Origin: Buchnera aphidicola (Aphis aurantii)
GTDB taxonomy: Bacteria; Pseudomonadota; Gammaproteobacteria; Enterobacterales; Enterobacteriaceae
Assembly: GCF_039388985.1 (NCBI RefSeq)
Contig: NZ_CP135021.1
Span: 564,871-628,870 of the forward strand
Direction of reading: 5' to 3'
DNA: 64,000 bases
How positions within the stretch are numbered: the stretch's first letter is position 1; every line of letters starts with the position of its first letter. The notes beneath the pieces are model-generated. The model saw nothing but the letters and a program-made list of their open reading frames with translations, was not told where the DNA came from and did not search any database. Position numbers and translations under genes: made by a program. This document shows positions 29,329 to 38,953 of the stretch, piece by piece.

Positions 29329-31221
29329 TTAAATATTTAAATATGATAAAACATCTTCTACATGTTTTGTTTTAGATAACTTATGAATAATTTCTTGATT
29401 ATCTAATGCATTTGTAATCTTACTAACTACCATAATATGTTCATTATTTTTAGCAGCTATACCAATTACAAGATAAGCGATATCATTAATATTATCTCCA
29501 AAACGTACACCCTTTGGAAACTGACAAAACACTATTCCAGTTTTTAAAATAGCATCTTTTGATTTAATCGTACCATGTGGTAATGCAATATGCTCTCCCA
29601 ACCAGGTAGATGTAATTTTTTCTCTTTCTAACATTGCATCAATATAATCGTTTTTAACATAACCTTGATCAACTAAATATTTACCAACTATTTTGATAGC
29701 TTGTTCTTTATTTTCAGCACATTGATTCAGAAATATATTGTCTTTACTTAATCGAAATAATGTTTTTAATTGATCTTTCTCATCAATATTATTTTTGTTA
29801 ATTGACTTCTGATTATTATCAACATTTTTATTTTCAATTAATTTGTCGACTAAAAAATCATAAAACATATTATCAAGGAAATTAACTAAAGATATATGTT
29901 TCGAATGAGGAGCATATTCTTTAGCTCGCGAAGTTAAATTCTTGTGCGTGATAACCATATCAATATTTTTTGGTATAGAATGGATAGACACATTGGATAT
30001 AGCTATATAAGTTAAATTTTTTTTTCTTATTTTTTTCCGAAGAATACTTGCACCTATTGCGCTAGATCCCATTCCAGCATCACAAGCTACTGCAATTGTA
30101 TTAATATTTTTAAAAAAACAATCTGGTTTATCACCATAATCTTCTAACCAAGAACTATTAACTACTTTTTTAGATGATTTAAAAAATTTTTTATTTTTAT
30201 CATCAATAAATTTTAATAATATAATAGAAGTTAAAAAAGAAATAATAAAAGAAGCAAAAATAGAGAATATATTAATACAATAAAAATCTTTTTTTGTCAT
30301 TGCTAAAATAGCTAAAATAGAACCTGGAGAAACAGCTCCAATTAAACCTCCTTGAAAACAAACAAGTATAAAAATATTAGTCATACTTCCTAAAATAAGC
30401 GATAATAAAAATTTAGGATTCATCAAAACATAAGGAAAATAAACCTCGTGAACTCCTCCTAAAAATTGAATAATTGCAGCTCCTCCAGCTGATTTAGAAG
30501 ATTTATCTTTCCCTAAAAAAAAACAGGCAAGAAGCACACCAAGTCCTGGTCCAGGATTCGATTCTATTAAAAAAAATATAGAGTTTTTGTTGTCTAAAAT
30601 ATCTTGAAGACCTAATGGAGAAAAAATTCCATGATTAATTGTGTTATTTAAAAAAAATATTTTAGCAGGTTCAATGATAATTGCTATAAAAGGTAATAAA
30701 TTATAATGTATAATTATTTTTAATAAATAACCTATAGAAGTTGAAATCCACTCAATATAAGGACCGATAAAAAAAAATGAAATTATTGTTAATAATATTC
30801 CAATAATTGAAATAGAAAAATTATTAACTAACATTTCAAATCCATTTTTTATTTTATCTTTTACTAGACTATCAAAATTTTTAATAATCCATCCACCTAA
30901 TATTCCAGCAACCATTCCTCCTAATAACATAGGTATTTTAGTGTTTGCAATCATTCCAATAGTAGTAATGCTTCCAATGATACCACCTCTTTCACCTCCT
31001 ATTATTCGACCCCCAGTATATCCAATGAGAATTGGTAAAAGATAAAATATCATAGGTGAAATTAATTCTGCTAAAACTGTATTTGGTTTCCAACCTAATG
31101 GTGCAAATAAAGCACTCATTATACCCCATGCAATAAAAATGCTTATATTAGGCATCATGATATTACTTAAAAAACGACCAAAATTTTGTATTTTACATTT
31201 AATTGATTGAAACATATTCAT
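29329..31221 (-). CDS. mtlA: PTS mannitol transporter, IICBA
   Basis: MtlA is the membrane enzyme II that takes up and phosphorylates mannitol. The 630 residues (637 in E. coli) carry all domains in one chain: IIC membrane part (about 1-340, with [20 protein letters not shown] and [16 protein letters not shown]), IIB with the phosphorylated cysteine in [10 protein letters not shown] near residue 380, and IIA with the phosphorylated histidine in EHIALPHGT near 550. It is the first gene of mtlAD. Its presence requires EI and HPr, which are not in the window. No degradation is seen despite long A/T runs. Confidence 0.97.
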   Translation of the reverse strand: MNMFQSIKCKIQNFGRFLSNIMMPNISIFIAWGIMSALFAPLGWKPNTVLAELISPMIFYLLPILIGYTGGRIIGGERGGIIGSITTIGMIANTKIPMLLGGMVAGILGGWIIKNFDSLVKDKIKNGFEMLVNNFSISIIGILLTIISFFFIGPYIEWISTSIGYLLKIIIHYNLLPFIAIIIEPAKIFFLNNTINHGIFSPLGLQDILDNKNSIFFLIESNPGPGLGVLLACFFLGKDKSSKSAGGAAIIQFLGGVHEVYFPYVLMNPKFLLSLILGSMTNIFILVCFQGGLIGAVSPGSILAILAMTKKDFYCINIFSIFASFIISFLTSIILLKFIDDKNKKFFKSSKKVVNSSWLEDYGDKPDCFFKNINTIAVACDAGMGSSAIGASILRKKIRKKNLTYIAISNVSIHSIPKNIDMVITHKNLTSRAKEYAPHSKHISLVNFLDNMFYDFLVDKLIENKNVDNNQKSINKNNIDEKDQLKTLFRLSKDNIFLNQCAENKEQAIKIVGKYLVDQGYVKNDYIDAMLEREKITSTWLGEHIALPHGTIKSKDAILKTGIVFCQFPKGVRFGDNINDIAYLVIGIAAKNNEHIMVVSKITNALDNQEIIHKLSKTKHVEDVLSYLNI

Positions 31222-31343
31222 TACTCATCAATTGAAAATATATTAATATCAAATATTAATATAAATAATCAGTTATTATTTTTTTAATACAAAATCTAAT
31301 ATTAATTATTTAAATTATAACTAAAAATATTTAATTCAATATT

Positions 31344-32987
31344 TTATTTATAAAAGGATTTATAAAAATGAATTAAACCTAATGTAGAAGAATCAAAATG
31401 TTTGTTATTTTCTATATGAGAAAAATTTTCATAAATATTTTTAGCTAAATTTTTTCCTAGTTCTACACCCCATTGATCAAAACTAAAAATATTCAATAAA
31501 TGCCCTTGAACAAATATTTTATGCTCATATAAAGCAATTAACATGCCTAAATTATAAGGCGTAATTTTCCGTATCAAAATAGAGTTAGTCGGTTGATTAC
31601 CTTTGCATTGTTTAAATAAAAAACTTTTATCTAATTTATTTTTAAGATTTTTTTTATTTACTTCACCAAAAGATTTTTCTGATGTTCCAAAAGCAAGCGC
31701 TCTTGTTTGTGCAAGAAAATTAGATATTAATTTAATATGATGATTGTGTAAATTGTTGTGTGAAATTACAGGGGCAATAAAATCACTTGGAATTAATTTT
31801 GTACCTTGATGTATTAATTGAAAAAAAGCATGCTGCCCATTTGTTCCTGGTTCTCCCCAAATAATAGGTCCAGTTTCGTAAAGTATGTTTTCACCTTGTT
31901 TATCTATTGATTTACCATTTGATTCCATATTAGATTGTTGAAAATAGGCTGAAAATCGATGCATATATTGATCGTATGGAAATATAGCTTCTGTTTCAGA
32001 ACCAAAAAAATTAGTGTACCAAATACTAATCAGAGCTAATATTATTGGTATGTTTTTTTCATATTCGGAAGTATAAAAATGGTCATCCATAGCATGAGCG
32101 CCATTTAAAAACTTTTTAAAATTATCAAAGCCAATAGATAAAATAATAGATAATCCTGCCGAAGACCATAATGAAAAACGACCACCAACCCAGTTCCAAA
32201 ATTGAAAAATATTTTTAATATTAATACCAAAATTTAATGCATTTTTTATATTAGCTGATAAAGCAAAGAAATGTTTATCTAAACTTGAATTTTTTTTTGA
32301 ACTTTTTAAAAACCATATTTTTGCACTATACGCATTAGTTATTGTTTCTTCGGTTGTAAATGTTTTTGATGCGATTAAAAACAGTGTTGTTTCAGGATTC
32401 ACTTTTTTTAACACTTCAGTAAGATGAGTCCCATCTATATTTGAAACAAAATGTATATTTAAATGATTTTTGTATGGACGCAATGCTTCTGTTACCATAT
32501 ACGGACCTAAATCAGAGCCTCCAATACCTATATTGACAATATCTGTAATAGACTTTCCAGTATAACCTTTCCATTTCCCAGTAATGACTAGTTCTGAAAA
32601 TTTTTTCATTTTTTTTAATACATGATTAACTCCTAACATAACATTATAATTATCTACAAAAATTGGTGAATTTTTTTTATTTCGCAAAGCGATATGTAAT
32701 ACAGGACGATTTTCTGTTTTATTTATTTTTTCCCCACAAAACATTAATTTAACTGCTTTTTTAACATCCATTTCCTTAGCTAAATTTAATAAATATTTTA
32801 AAGTATCTTCAGTAATTCGATTTTTTGAAAAATCAACTAACATTTCATTTTGAAAACAAATAGAAAATTTCTGAAATCTGTGAGAATCATGTAAAAAAAG
32901 ATCTTTTAAATGCATATTTTTTACTGTATTGAAATGATTTTTTAAAATATCCCAAGATCTAGTTTGGGTGAAATTTTTATATTTCAT
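31344..32987 (-). CDS. pgi: glucose-6-phosphate isomerase
   Basis: Pgi interconverts glucose-6-phosphate and fructose-6-phosphate in glycolysis. The 547 residues (549 in E. coli) show [17 protein letters not shown] near 150, the sugar-phosphate loop [18 protein letters not shown] near 205, [14 protein letters not shown], the catalytic glutamate region [19 protein letters not shown] and the catalytic lysine near the end in [10 protein letters not shown]. It sits alone on the minus strand between mtlA and the divergent orn. Confidence 0.97.
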   Translation of the reverse strand: MKYKNFTQTRSWDILKNHFNTVKNMHLKDLFLHDSHRFQKFSICFQNEMLVDFSKNRITEDTLKYLLNLAKEMDVKKAVKLMFCGEKINKTENRPVLHIALRNKKNSPIFVDNYNVMLGVNHVLKKMKKFSELVITGKWKGYTGKSITDIVNIGIGGSDLGPYMVTEALRPYKNHLNIHFVSNIDGTHLTEVLKKVNPETTLFLIASKTFTTEETITNAYSAKIWFLKSSKKNSSLDKHFFALSANIKNALNFGINIKNIFQFWNWVGGRFSLWSSAGLSIILSIGFDNFKKFLNGAHAMDDHFYTSEYEKNIPIILALISIWYTNFFGSETEAIFPYDQYMHRFSAYFQQSNMESNGKSIDKQGENILYETGPIIWGEPGTNGQHAFFQLIHQGTKLIPSDFIAPVISHNNLHNHHIKLISNFLAQTRALAFGTSEKSFGEVNKKNLKNKLDKSFLFKQCKGNQPTNSILIRKITPYNLGMLIALYEHKIFVQGHLLNIFSFDQWGVELGKNLAKNIYENFSHIENNKHFDSSTLGLIHFYKSFYK

Positions 32988-33143
32988 TTGAATAATCTCT
33001 TAAACAATTTATAAATATTTAATTATTATACTATAATTTTAAAATGTCTAAAAATTATTAAAATTTCATAAAATTTTAATGTTTTAAAATACAAATGTTA
33101 TATAATCAATAAGAACCTAATAAAAAAATAAAATTAAAACACT

Positions 33144-33688
33144 ATGAAATTGAATAATCAAAATTTAATTTGGATTGATTTAGAAATGACAGGACTCAAC
33201 CTTAAAATCCATCGAATTATCGAAATCGCTACTTTAATTACAGATAGTGAATTAAATATAATTGCAAAAGGACCCGTTATTGCTATTAATCAAACAGAAA
33301 AAAATATGTTACTAATGAATAGCTGGAATAAAAAAACTCATATGAAAACTGGATTAGTTGATAAAGTTAAAAAAAGCATTTATAATGAGTCAAAAGCCGA
33401 ATCTAAAACAATATTTTTTTTAAAACAATGGGTTGATTCAAAAATATCTCCTATGTGTGGAAATAGTATTTATCAAGATCGAAAATTTTTAGCTAAATAT
33501 ATGCCAAATTTAGAAAACTACTTTCACTATCGTTGTATTGATGTAAGTACAATTAAAGAATTAGTATATCGTTGGCATCCAAAAATAAAAAAATTTAAAA
33601 AAAAAAACACTCTGCATTAGATGATATACAAGAATCAATAATGGAATTAAATTTTTATAAAAAAATATTTTTTAATATTTCCTACTAG
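33144..33688 (+). CDS. orn: oligoribonuclease, interrupted by an A-tract frameshift
   Basis: Orn degrades 2-5 nucleotide RNA remnants and is essential in E. coli. The first 154 residues are intact, with the DEDDh residues in [10 protein letters not shown] and [13 protein letters not shown]. At the A11 run 33597-33607 the frame is one base short: as written it ends in KKKNTLH at 33620. Reading one more A continues [20 protein letters not shown] to a stop at 33688, giving about 181 residues as in E. coli. The lost tail carries the catalytic His and Asp (H158 and D163 in E. coli), so the short product should be inactive. Intact conservation on both sides implies that full-length Orn is made by slippage, or a sequencing error. 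Confidence 0.9.
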
Positions 33689-33777
33689 ATCAAAAAATAA
33701 TGATAAATTAAATTTTTAAAAGTAAAGCTTGATTAATAAGTTTTATAAATATAAAATATTAAAATATAAATATTTTT

Positions 33778-33853
33778 GCGGGAATAGCTCAGTTGGTAGA
33801 GTACAACCTTGCCAAGGTTGGGGTCGCGAGTTCGAATCTCGTTTCCCGCTCCA
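33778..33853 (+). tRNA. tRNA-Gly(GCC)
   Basis: Cloverleaf with acceptor GCGGGAA/TTCCCGC, discriminator T, D-arm AGCTCAGTTGGTAGAG, anticodon GCC in CTTGCCAAG and T-arm GCGAGTTCGAATCTCGT. The 3' CCA is encoded (33851-33853). It follows orn as in E. coli (orn-glyVXY), but as a single copy. Confidence 0.97.
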
Positions 33854-33893
33854 GATATTACAATGAATATTGCTAAAAAATTAAGGAAAGTGT

Positions 33894-34773
33894 ATGATTT
33901 TTCATTATCCCTGTAAATGGATAATTTTAGCTTGTTTATTAATGAATTTTCAAGGTAAGCTTCAAAAAAATATTACTGATAAAACCAAATTTCTAAAAAC
34001 AAATATTTATCAAAAAAAAAAATATTTCTTTAAAAAATTTTAAAAATCAATTAACAAATACAAAAAAAATTACGATCTTAATAGATCCAGGACATGGCGG
34101 GCAAGATCCAGGATCCATAGGACATAAGGGACTGAAAGAAAAAGAAGTAAATTTAAACATTGCTATTCAATTAAAAAAATTATTAAATAATAATGAATTA
34201 TTTCACGCTTTTTTAACACGTAATAATGACACTTACCTATCTTTAAAAAAAAGAAAAGATTTCTCCAAATATCGAAATGTAGATTTATTACTATCTATTC
34301 ACGTAGATTCTTCAATGAAATCATATGTATCAGGATCATCAATTTGGATTGTATCAAATAATCGAATGCAGCGTGAAATTCATAATTTCATACAGAACAA
34401 AAAAGAAAAAATTTATCTTAATAAAAGTATTGAAGAAATATTTAAAAATAACAAAAATGATATATATTTAAAAAAAACTATTCTTGATTTGCAATTAAAT
34501 GATTTTAAAACTATGGAAATTAACTTATCAGAATTTATATTTCAAGAATTAAAAAAAATTGTTAAAATTAATAAAATCAAACCACAATATGCTAGTCTAG
34601 GAATATTAAGCTCTATAAATACACCTTCTATTTTAATTGAAACTGGATTTATCACCAATTTCGAAGAAGAGAAAAAATTAAAAACAATTGCCTATCAAAA
34701 AAACATTGCTAATGCTCTTTATATTTCATTAAAAAATTATTTCCAAAAAAATCTATATCTAAAAAATAAATAA
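33894..34773 (+). CDS. amiB: N-acetylmuramoyl-L-alanine amidase AmiB, interrupted by an A-tract frameshift
   Basis: AmiB splits septal peptidoglycan in the periplasm so that daughter cells separate. From the ATG at 33894 (MIFHYPCKWIILACLLMN, a plausible signal peptide) the frame runs into an A11 tract at 34012-34022 and then stops; dropping one A restores the zinc amidase domain: ILIDPGHGGQDPGSIG, LLLSIHVDSS and SILIETGFITN, with the Zn ligands His, Glu and His and the catalytic Glu. The length is then about 293 residues against 445 in E. coli because the N-terminal AMIN targeting domain is missing. An internal start would give a protein without signal peptide. A real, reduced gene, probably rescued by slippage. 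Confidence 0.85.
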
Positions 34774-34794
34774 AATAGTTTTTTATCAAATATT

Positions 34795-34828
34795 TTTAAG
34801 CATCGAAATATTATTTAAGATGCTTAAA
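34795..34828. terminator. hairpin between convergent amiB and rpmE
   Basis: TTTAAGCATC and GATGCTTAAA form a perfect 10-base-pair stem with a 14-base loop, 22 bases after the amiB stop and 45 bases past the rpmE end. T-rich runs flank it on both sides, so it probably serves both genes. Confidence 0.7.
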
Positions 34829-34872
34829 TTGAAAAATTTTTATTTTACATGATCAATAAAAAAATGATAATT

Positions 34873-35091
34873 TTACATCGTTTCTTCTTGAGTTATTTTA
34901 AAACGCTTTTTAAATCTTTCAACACGTCCTCCAGTATCAATAATTCTTTGTTTTCCAGTATAAAATGGATGACATTTTGAACATATATCTAGATTTAGAT
35001 TATGATTAACAGTTGAAAAAATTTCGATTGTATTTCCACATGAACAAGTAGCTGTTATCTGAGAATAATGAGGATGTATTTTTTTTTTCAT
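34873..35091 (-). CDS. rpmE: 50S ribosomal protein L31
   Basis: L31 bridges the ribosomal subunits. The start ATG at 35091 gives [19 protein letters not shown], matching the family; AGGAAAA lies upstream, and an open frame reaching back to 35136 is not conserved. The protein has 72 residues (70 in E. coli) and is the zinc-binding type: cysteine pairs in TCSCGN and [14 protein letters not shown]. It converges on amiB and is divergent from the small ftsN remnant. Confidence 0.97.
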   Translation of the reverse strand: MKKKIHPHYSQITATCSCGNTIEIFSTVNHNLNLDICSKCHPFYTGKQRIIDTGGRVERFKKRFKITQEETM

Positions 35092-35183
35092 AGAAAGTTT
35101 TCCTAAATGCATTAAAATATATATTCTATTATACAATCATTAATATATTAATTATTAATTTTTTTAAAAATAAAAAGCAAAAT

Positions 35184-35435
35184 ATGTACAAAAATCAAAA
35201 CAAAATTAATTCAATGTATTTTAAAAATAAAAAAAAAAAAATCAAATTTAATAAATATAATTTGTTTACTATTTTACTCACAATAATTGTTTTTTTAACT
35301 TTTTTAAATATATTTTCAAAAAAAACAAATCATACAGAAAAAAAAGAACTTATTCAAAAAAAAGAAGATGAAAATACATTGCCTGATAAGCCAAAAGAAA
35401 GATGGAAGTATATTAAAAAATTAAAAAATTTATAA
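35184..35435 (+). CDS. ftsN: truncated FtsN: membrane anchor and juxtamembrane motif only
   Basis: FtsN is the late divisome protein that triggers septal peptidoglycan synthesis. This 83-residue product has a basic cytoplasmic start (Lys-rich to residue 27), one membrane segment (about 28-44) and then LPDKPKERWKYIKKL, matching LPPKPEERWRYIKEL of E. coli FtsN, and it stops at once. E. coli FtsN has 319 residues: the essential periplasmic helices, the linker and the SPOR domain are all missing. It sits directly upstream of hslV as in E. coli (ftsN-hslV-hslU), which supports the assignment. An A13 tract lies at 35229-35241. It could be a functional minimal FtsN or a decaying remnant. Confidence 0.75.
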   Translation: MYKNQNKINSMYFKNKKKKIKFNKYNLFTILLTIIVFLTFLNIFSKKTNHTEKKELIQKKEDENTLPDKPKERWKYIKKLKNL

Positions 35436-35574
35436 AATATATTATTCTTATATTTTCATTCATTAAAAATTTTAATATTACCGTTTTCAAAAATTTCAAT
35501 TAACTGCTTAGTTGAAATAATATTAAATTTTTATACAAGTCTAAATACCAACGTTATTTTAAGAGGCTTTTCTT

Positions 35575-36105
35575 GTGACCACAATACTAAGTGTCAGATT
35601 AAAAAATAAAGTAGTAATCGGAGGTGATGGACAAGCAACTTTAGGCAATACTATTATGAAAAGTAATGTCAAAAAAATTAGAACTCTTTATCATGAAAAA
35701 GTAATTGCAGGTTTTGCTGGAGGAACTGCAGATGCATTTACTTTATTTGATATGTTTGAAAAAAAACTATCTATATATCAGGGCCAGTTGCAACGATCGG
35801 CTATTGAATTAGCAAAAGATTGGCGATCCGATAAAATGCTTAGAAAACTAGAAGCTTTATTAGCAGTGGCTGATAAAGACACTTCATTAATTATCACGGG
35901 CAACGGAGATGTAATACAACCTGAAGATGATTTAATTGCAATTGGATCTGGAGGAACGTATGCTCAATCCGCTGCTCGAGCTTTAATAGAAAACACCAAC
36001 CTTAATGCTAAAACAATCGTAGAAAAATCATTAAAAATTGCCGCAAATATTTGTATATATACTAATCATATTTTTACTATAAAAGAACTACTGTCAGAAA
36101 AGTAA
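35575..36105 (+). CDS. hslV: ATP-dependent protease peptidase subunit HslV
   Basis: HslV is the proteasome-like threonine peptidase that with HslU degrades unfolded proteins. The GTG at 35575 gives [11 protein letters not shown]; the catalytic Thr1 is the residue after the initiator. The 176 residues equal E. coli, with [28 protein letters not shown] and [23 protein letters not shown] precedes the start. A possible heat-shock -35 (TTGAAA at 35512-35517) lies 60 bases upstream, with no clear matching -10. hslU follows 11 bases later. Confidence 0.97.
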   Translation: MTTILSVRLKNKVVIGGDGQATLGNTIMKSNVKKIRTLYHEKVIAGFAGGTADAFTLFDMFEKKLSIYQGQLQRSAIELAKDWRSDKMLRKLEALLAVADKDTSLIITGNGDVIQPEDDLIAIGSGGTYAQSAARALIENTNLNAKTIVEKSLKIAANICIYTNHIFTIKELLSEK

Positions 36106-36116
36106 GGATTATTTAT

Positions 36117-37448
36117 ATGTCTGAAATGACCCCCCCCCAAATTGTTGCTGAACTTGATAAATTCATTGTTGGTCAGCAAAAAGCAAAAAAAGCAGTATCT
36201 ATTGCGTTAAGAAATCGTTGGCGCAGAATGCAGCTAAATCATGAACTAAGACAAGAAATTACACCTAAAAATATTTTAATGATTGGACCTACCGGAGTTG
36301 GAAAAACAGAAATTGCTAGAAGATTAGCTAAATTAGCTAATTCTCCATTTATTAAAGTAGAAGCAACAAAATTTACCGAAGTAGGATACGTGGGAAAAGA
36401 AGTAGATTCAATTATTAGAGATTTAACAGATGCTGCTATTAAAATGATTCGTATTCAAAAAATTGAACAAAATAAAGTTAGAGTAGAAGAAATCGTTGAA
36501 GAAAGAATACTAGATATTTTAGTTCCAAGACCTAAAAATAACTGGTCAGAAAATGAAAAAAATGAAAGATTATTAAATACTTTACAAATATTTCGAAAAA
36601 AATTAAGAGAAGGAGTTCTTGATGATAAAGAAATTGAAATCAACTTATTATCTACTACTATGGGTGTTGAAATTATGGCGCCTCCCGGTATGGAAGAATT
36701 AACTAGCCAACTTCAATCTTTATTTCAAAATTTAGGAGGTCATAAAAAAAACACCAGAAGATTAAAAATTAAAGATGCAATTTTATTATTAAAAGAAGAA
36801 GAAGCATCAAAATTAGTTAATCTAGAAGACATTAAGAAAGAAGCTATTAATGCTGTCGAGCAACATGGAATAGTATTTATTGATGAAATTGACAAAATAT
36901 GTAGACGTAGTGATATATCCGGACCTGATATTTCCAGAGAAGGTGTGCAAAGAGATTTACTCCCATTAATTGAAGGATGTACTGTATCTACAAAATATGG
37001 AATGGTAAAAACAGATCATATTTTATTTATTACATCTGGTGCATTTCAAACGTCTACACCTTCCGATTTAATACCAGAATTACAAGGTCGACTTCCCATT
37101 AAAGTAGAATTACAAGCGCTAACAATAGATGATTTTGAACGAATCTTAACCGAACCTACTGCATCAATTACAACTCAATATAAAGCACTACTAGAAACAG
37201 AAGGCGTGTATATACATTTTACTAAAGAAGGCATTCGAAATATTGCAGAATCAGCATGGAAAGTTAATGAATCCATGGAAAATATAGGGGCTAGAAGATT
37301 ACATACAATATTAGAGAAGTTAATGGAAGATATTTCATTTCATGCTCGTGATAACATTGGAAATACAATTAAAATAGATTCAAATTATGTCAGCAAACAT
37401 TTAGACAAATTAATATCGAACGAAGATCTTAGTCGTTTTATTTTATAA
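36117..37448 (+). CDS. hslU: ATP-dependent protease ATPase subunit HslU
   Basis: HslU is the AAA+ unfoldase that feeds substrates to HslV. The 443 residues match E. coli exactly in length. Walker A is in [17 protein letters not shown] near residue 60, the pore motif in [10 protein letters not shown] near 90, Walker B in VFIDEIDKI near 255, then the sensor regions and the conserved end [10 protein letters not shown]. The I domain (about 110-240) is complete. Codons 5-8 lie in a run of nine C (36130-36138), striking in such AT-rich DNA. A strong terminator follows the gene. Confidence 0.98.
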   Translation: MSEMTPPQIVAELDKFIVGQQKAKKAVSIALRNRWRRMQLNHELRQEITPKNILMIGPTGVGKTEIARRLAKLANSPFIKVEATKFTEVGYVGKEVDSIIRDLTDAAIKMIRIQKIEQNKVRVEEIVEERILDILVPRPKNNWSENEKNERLLNTLQIFRKKLREGVLDDKEIEINLLSTTMGVEIMAPPGMEELTSQLQSLFQNLGGHKKNTRRLKIKDAILLLKEEEASKLVNLEDIKKEAINAVEQHGIVFIDEIDKICRRSDISGPDISREGVQRDLLPLIEGCTVSTKYGMVKTDHILFITSGAFQTSTPSDLIPELQGRLPIKVELQALTIDDFERILTEPTASITTQYKALLETEGVYIHFTKEGIRNIAESAWKVNESMENIGARRLHTILEKLMEDISFHARDNIGNTIKIDSNYVSKHLDKLISNEDLSRFIL

Positions 37449-37455
37449 AACAATT

Positions 37456-37503
37456 AAAATATTTATCCATTAAACGTTATTAAAAATGGATGAATATTTT
37501 TTA
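37456..37503 (+). terminator. Rho-independent terminator of hslVU
   Basis: Two 16-base arms (37456-37471 and 37485-37500, with ATCCATT against AATGGAT at the tip) pair with a single G-U, around a 13-base loop, and run into a T-rich tail. It lies eight bases past the hslU stop. Confidence 0.85.
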
Positions 37504-37517
37504 TTTATATATTAATA

Positions 37518-37547
37518 TTGAAAAAGTAAAAAAAGATCATATATAAT
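37518..37547 (+). promoter_or_regulatory. probable ibpA promoter with an A-tract in its spacer
   Basis: TTGAAA at 37518-37523 and TATAAT at 37542-37547 are separated by 18 bases; a GATCATAT at 37535 also partly fits the -10 of heat-shock sigma-32 promoters. The spacer contains A7 (37528-37534). In pea aphid Buchnera a one-base change in an A-tract of the ibpA promoter alters heat-shock expression and host heat tolerance, so the tract length matters. Confidence 0.6.
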
Positions 37548-37613
37548 AAAAAAAACTTTTTTAAACCTTAAAAATATCATAAAAAATATATTTTATAATA
37601 AAAGGAGTTTTTT

Positions 37614-38108
37614 ATGTCTTATCGTTCATTTTCTTTTTTACCAGATGTTAATCATAATAGTATTTTTTCAAATAGATTTAATCAAATTGATAAAATGTTT
37701 AGCACATTAACAGGGGAAAAACCACTTTCAGATTCACCATTGTATAACTTCATTCAAATAAATGAGAAAAAATATACATTAATATTAAGTGTTCCTGGAT
37801 ATGAAGAAAAAGAATTAGATATCTCTGTTCATAACAATCAACTTGTAATTCAAGGGAAAAAAGACAAAAATAATCAAAATAATAAAAAAATACAAAAATA
37901 TTTACATAAAGATATTATATTTGGAAATTTTTCTTTAAGCTTTAATTTCGATTATAAAATACAAGTAAATAAAGCAAATTTATTTTTAGGATTGTTAGAA
38001 TTAAATCTTGAATGTCAAATTCCAGATGAAGACAAACCTAAAAAAATATCTATTAATATTCCTAACAATACACAAATTAGAAACAAATCAAATATAAGTA
38101 ATGTGTAA
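37614..38108 (+). CDS. ibpA: small heat shock protein IbpA
   Basis: IbpA is a holdase chaperone that binds aggregating proteins. The N-terminal arm starts MSYRSFSFLPD; the alpha-crystallin domain (about 45-145) includes NFIQINEKKYTLILSVPGYE and ELDISVHNNQLVIQGKK. With 164 residues it is longer than E. coli IbpA (137); an insertion KDKNNQNNKKIQKYLHKDI and a longer tail account for this. AAAGGAG lies before the start. It is a single gene (no ibpB), preceded by a heat-shock-like promoter and followed by a long hairpin. Confidence 0.93.
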   Translation: MSYRSFSFLPDVNHNSIFSNRFNQIDKMFSTLTGEKPLSDSPLYNFIQINEKKYTLILSVPGYEEKELDISVHNNQLVIQGKKDKNNQNNKKIQKYLHKDIIFGNFSLSFNFDYKIQVNKANLFLGLLELNLECQIPDEDKPKKISINIPNNTQIRNKSNISNV

Positions 38109-38118
38109 AAACAAAAAA

Positions 38119-38169
38119 TTTTAGAAATCGTTGTACTTTATATTGTGAAAGTGCAACGATTTCCTAAAA
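38119..38169 (+). terminator. long hairpin after ibpA
   Basis: Two arms of about 21 bases (core AAATCGTTG and CAACGATTT, flanked by TTTTAG/CTAAAA and ACTTT/AAAGT) pair with one bulged base and one G-U around an 8-base loop. It starts ten bases past the ibpA stop and ends 25 bases before fpr. There is no good T-run, so it may protect the ibpA mRNA 3' end or reduce read-through rather than act as a classic terminator. Confidence 0.75.
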
Positions 38170-38194
38170 TAATTTAAATATATAGGAAATCTAA

Positions 38195-38947
38195 ATGAAC
38201 CCATGGATCGATGCAGAAATTTTAAAAATAAAAAAATGGACTAAAAATTTATTTAGTATTTTTTTAAAAGCAAATATATCAGAGTTTCAAGCTGGACAAT
38301 TTACAAAATTAGCATTATTTGACAGTGATACAAATAAAAAAATTCAACGGGCATATTCATTTGTAAATGCTCCTAGCAATAAAAATTTAGAAATCTATAT
38401 TGCACGTATTAAAAATGGAAAACTAAGCAATCTTTTATATAATTTAAAAAAAGGCGATAATGTTTTCATTAAAAAATATTCATTTGGATTTTTTATTTTA
38501 AACGAAATACCTACTTGTGAAATATTATGGATGCTTGCAACTGGAACTGCTATTGGTCCTTATTGTTCAATCTTAGAAGAAAATAAAGATCTGGATAGAT
38601 TTAAACACGTTGTTTTGGTCCATGCTGTAAGGTATCAAAACGAGTTAACATATCTTCCTTTAATGCAAAAACTACATTCTAAATACAATGGAAAGTTAAA
38701 AATTCAAACTATAGTGAGTAGGGAAAAAAATAATAATTCTTTATTAGGAAGAATTCCTTTTTTACTACAAACTGAAATATTAGAAAAAAAAATTGGATTA
38801 GAAATGAATTGTAAAAATTCACATGTTATGTTATGTGGAAATCCAAATATGGTAAAAGAAACATGCTCATTATTACATACTCTCAAAAACATGAATAAAC
38901 ATTTAAGAAAAAAAAATGGTCATATTACTACGGAAAATTATTGGTAA
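38195..38947 (+). CDS. fpr: ferredoxin/flavodoxin-NADP+ reductase
   Basis: Fpr moves electrons between NADPH and flavodoxin or ferredoxin, supporting biotin synthase and other radical or Fe-S enzymes. The 250 residues (248 in E. coli) show the FAD-binding [10 protein letters not shown] near residue 50, the NADPH site [10 protein letters not shown] near 113, [11 protein letters not shown] near 210 and the family-type aromatic C-terminus ENYW. TATAGGAAA precedes the ATG. It meets epmA head-on with a 6-base gap. In this window it could serve the Isc/Fdx system. Confidence 0.95.
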   Translation: MNPWIDAEILKIKKWTKNLFSIFLKANISEFQAGQFTKLALFDSDTNKKIQRAYSFVNAPSNKNLEIYIARIKNGKLSNLLYNLKKGDNVFIKKYSFGFFILNEIPTCEILWMLATGTAIGPYCSILEENKDLDRFKHVVLVHAVRYQNELTYLPLMQKLHSKYNGKLKIQTIVSREKNNNSLLGRIPFLLQTEILEKKIGLEMNCKNSHVMLCGNPNMVKETCSLLHTLKNMNKHLRKKNGHITTENYW

Positions 38948-38953
38948 ATTTAT

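Noticed and set aside
35512..35545. Sigma-32 promoter for hslVU
   Set aside because: TTGAAA is present but no convincing -10 lies at the right spacing, so it is mentioned only under hslV.
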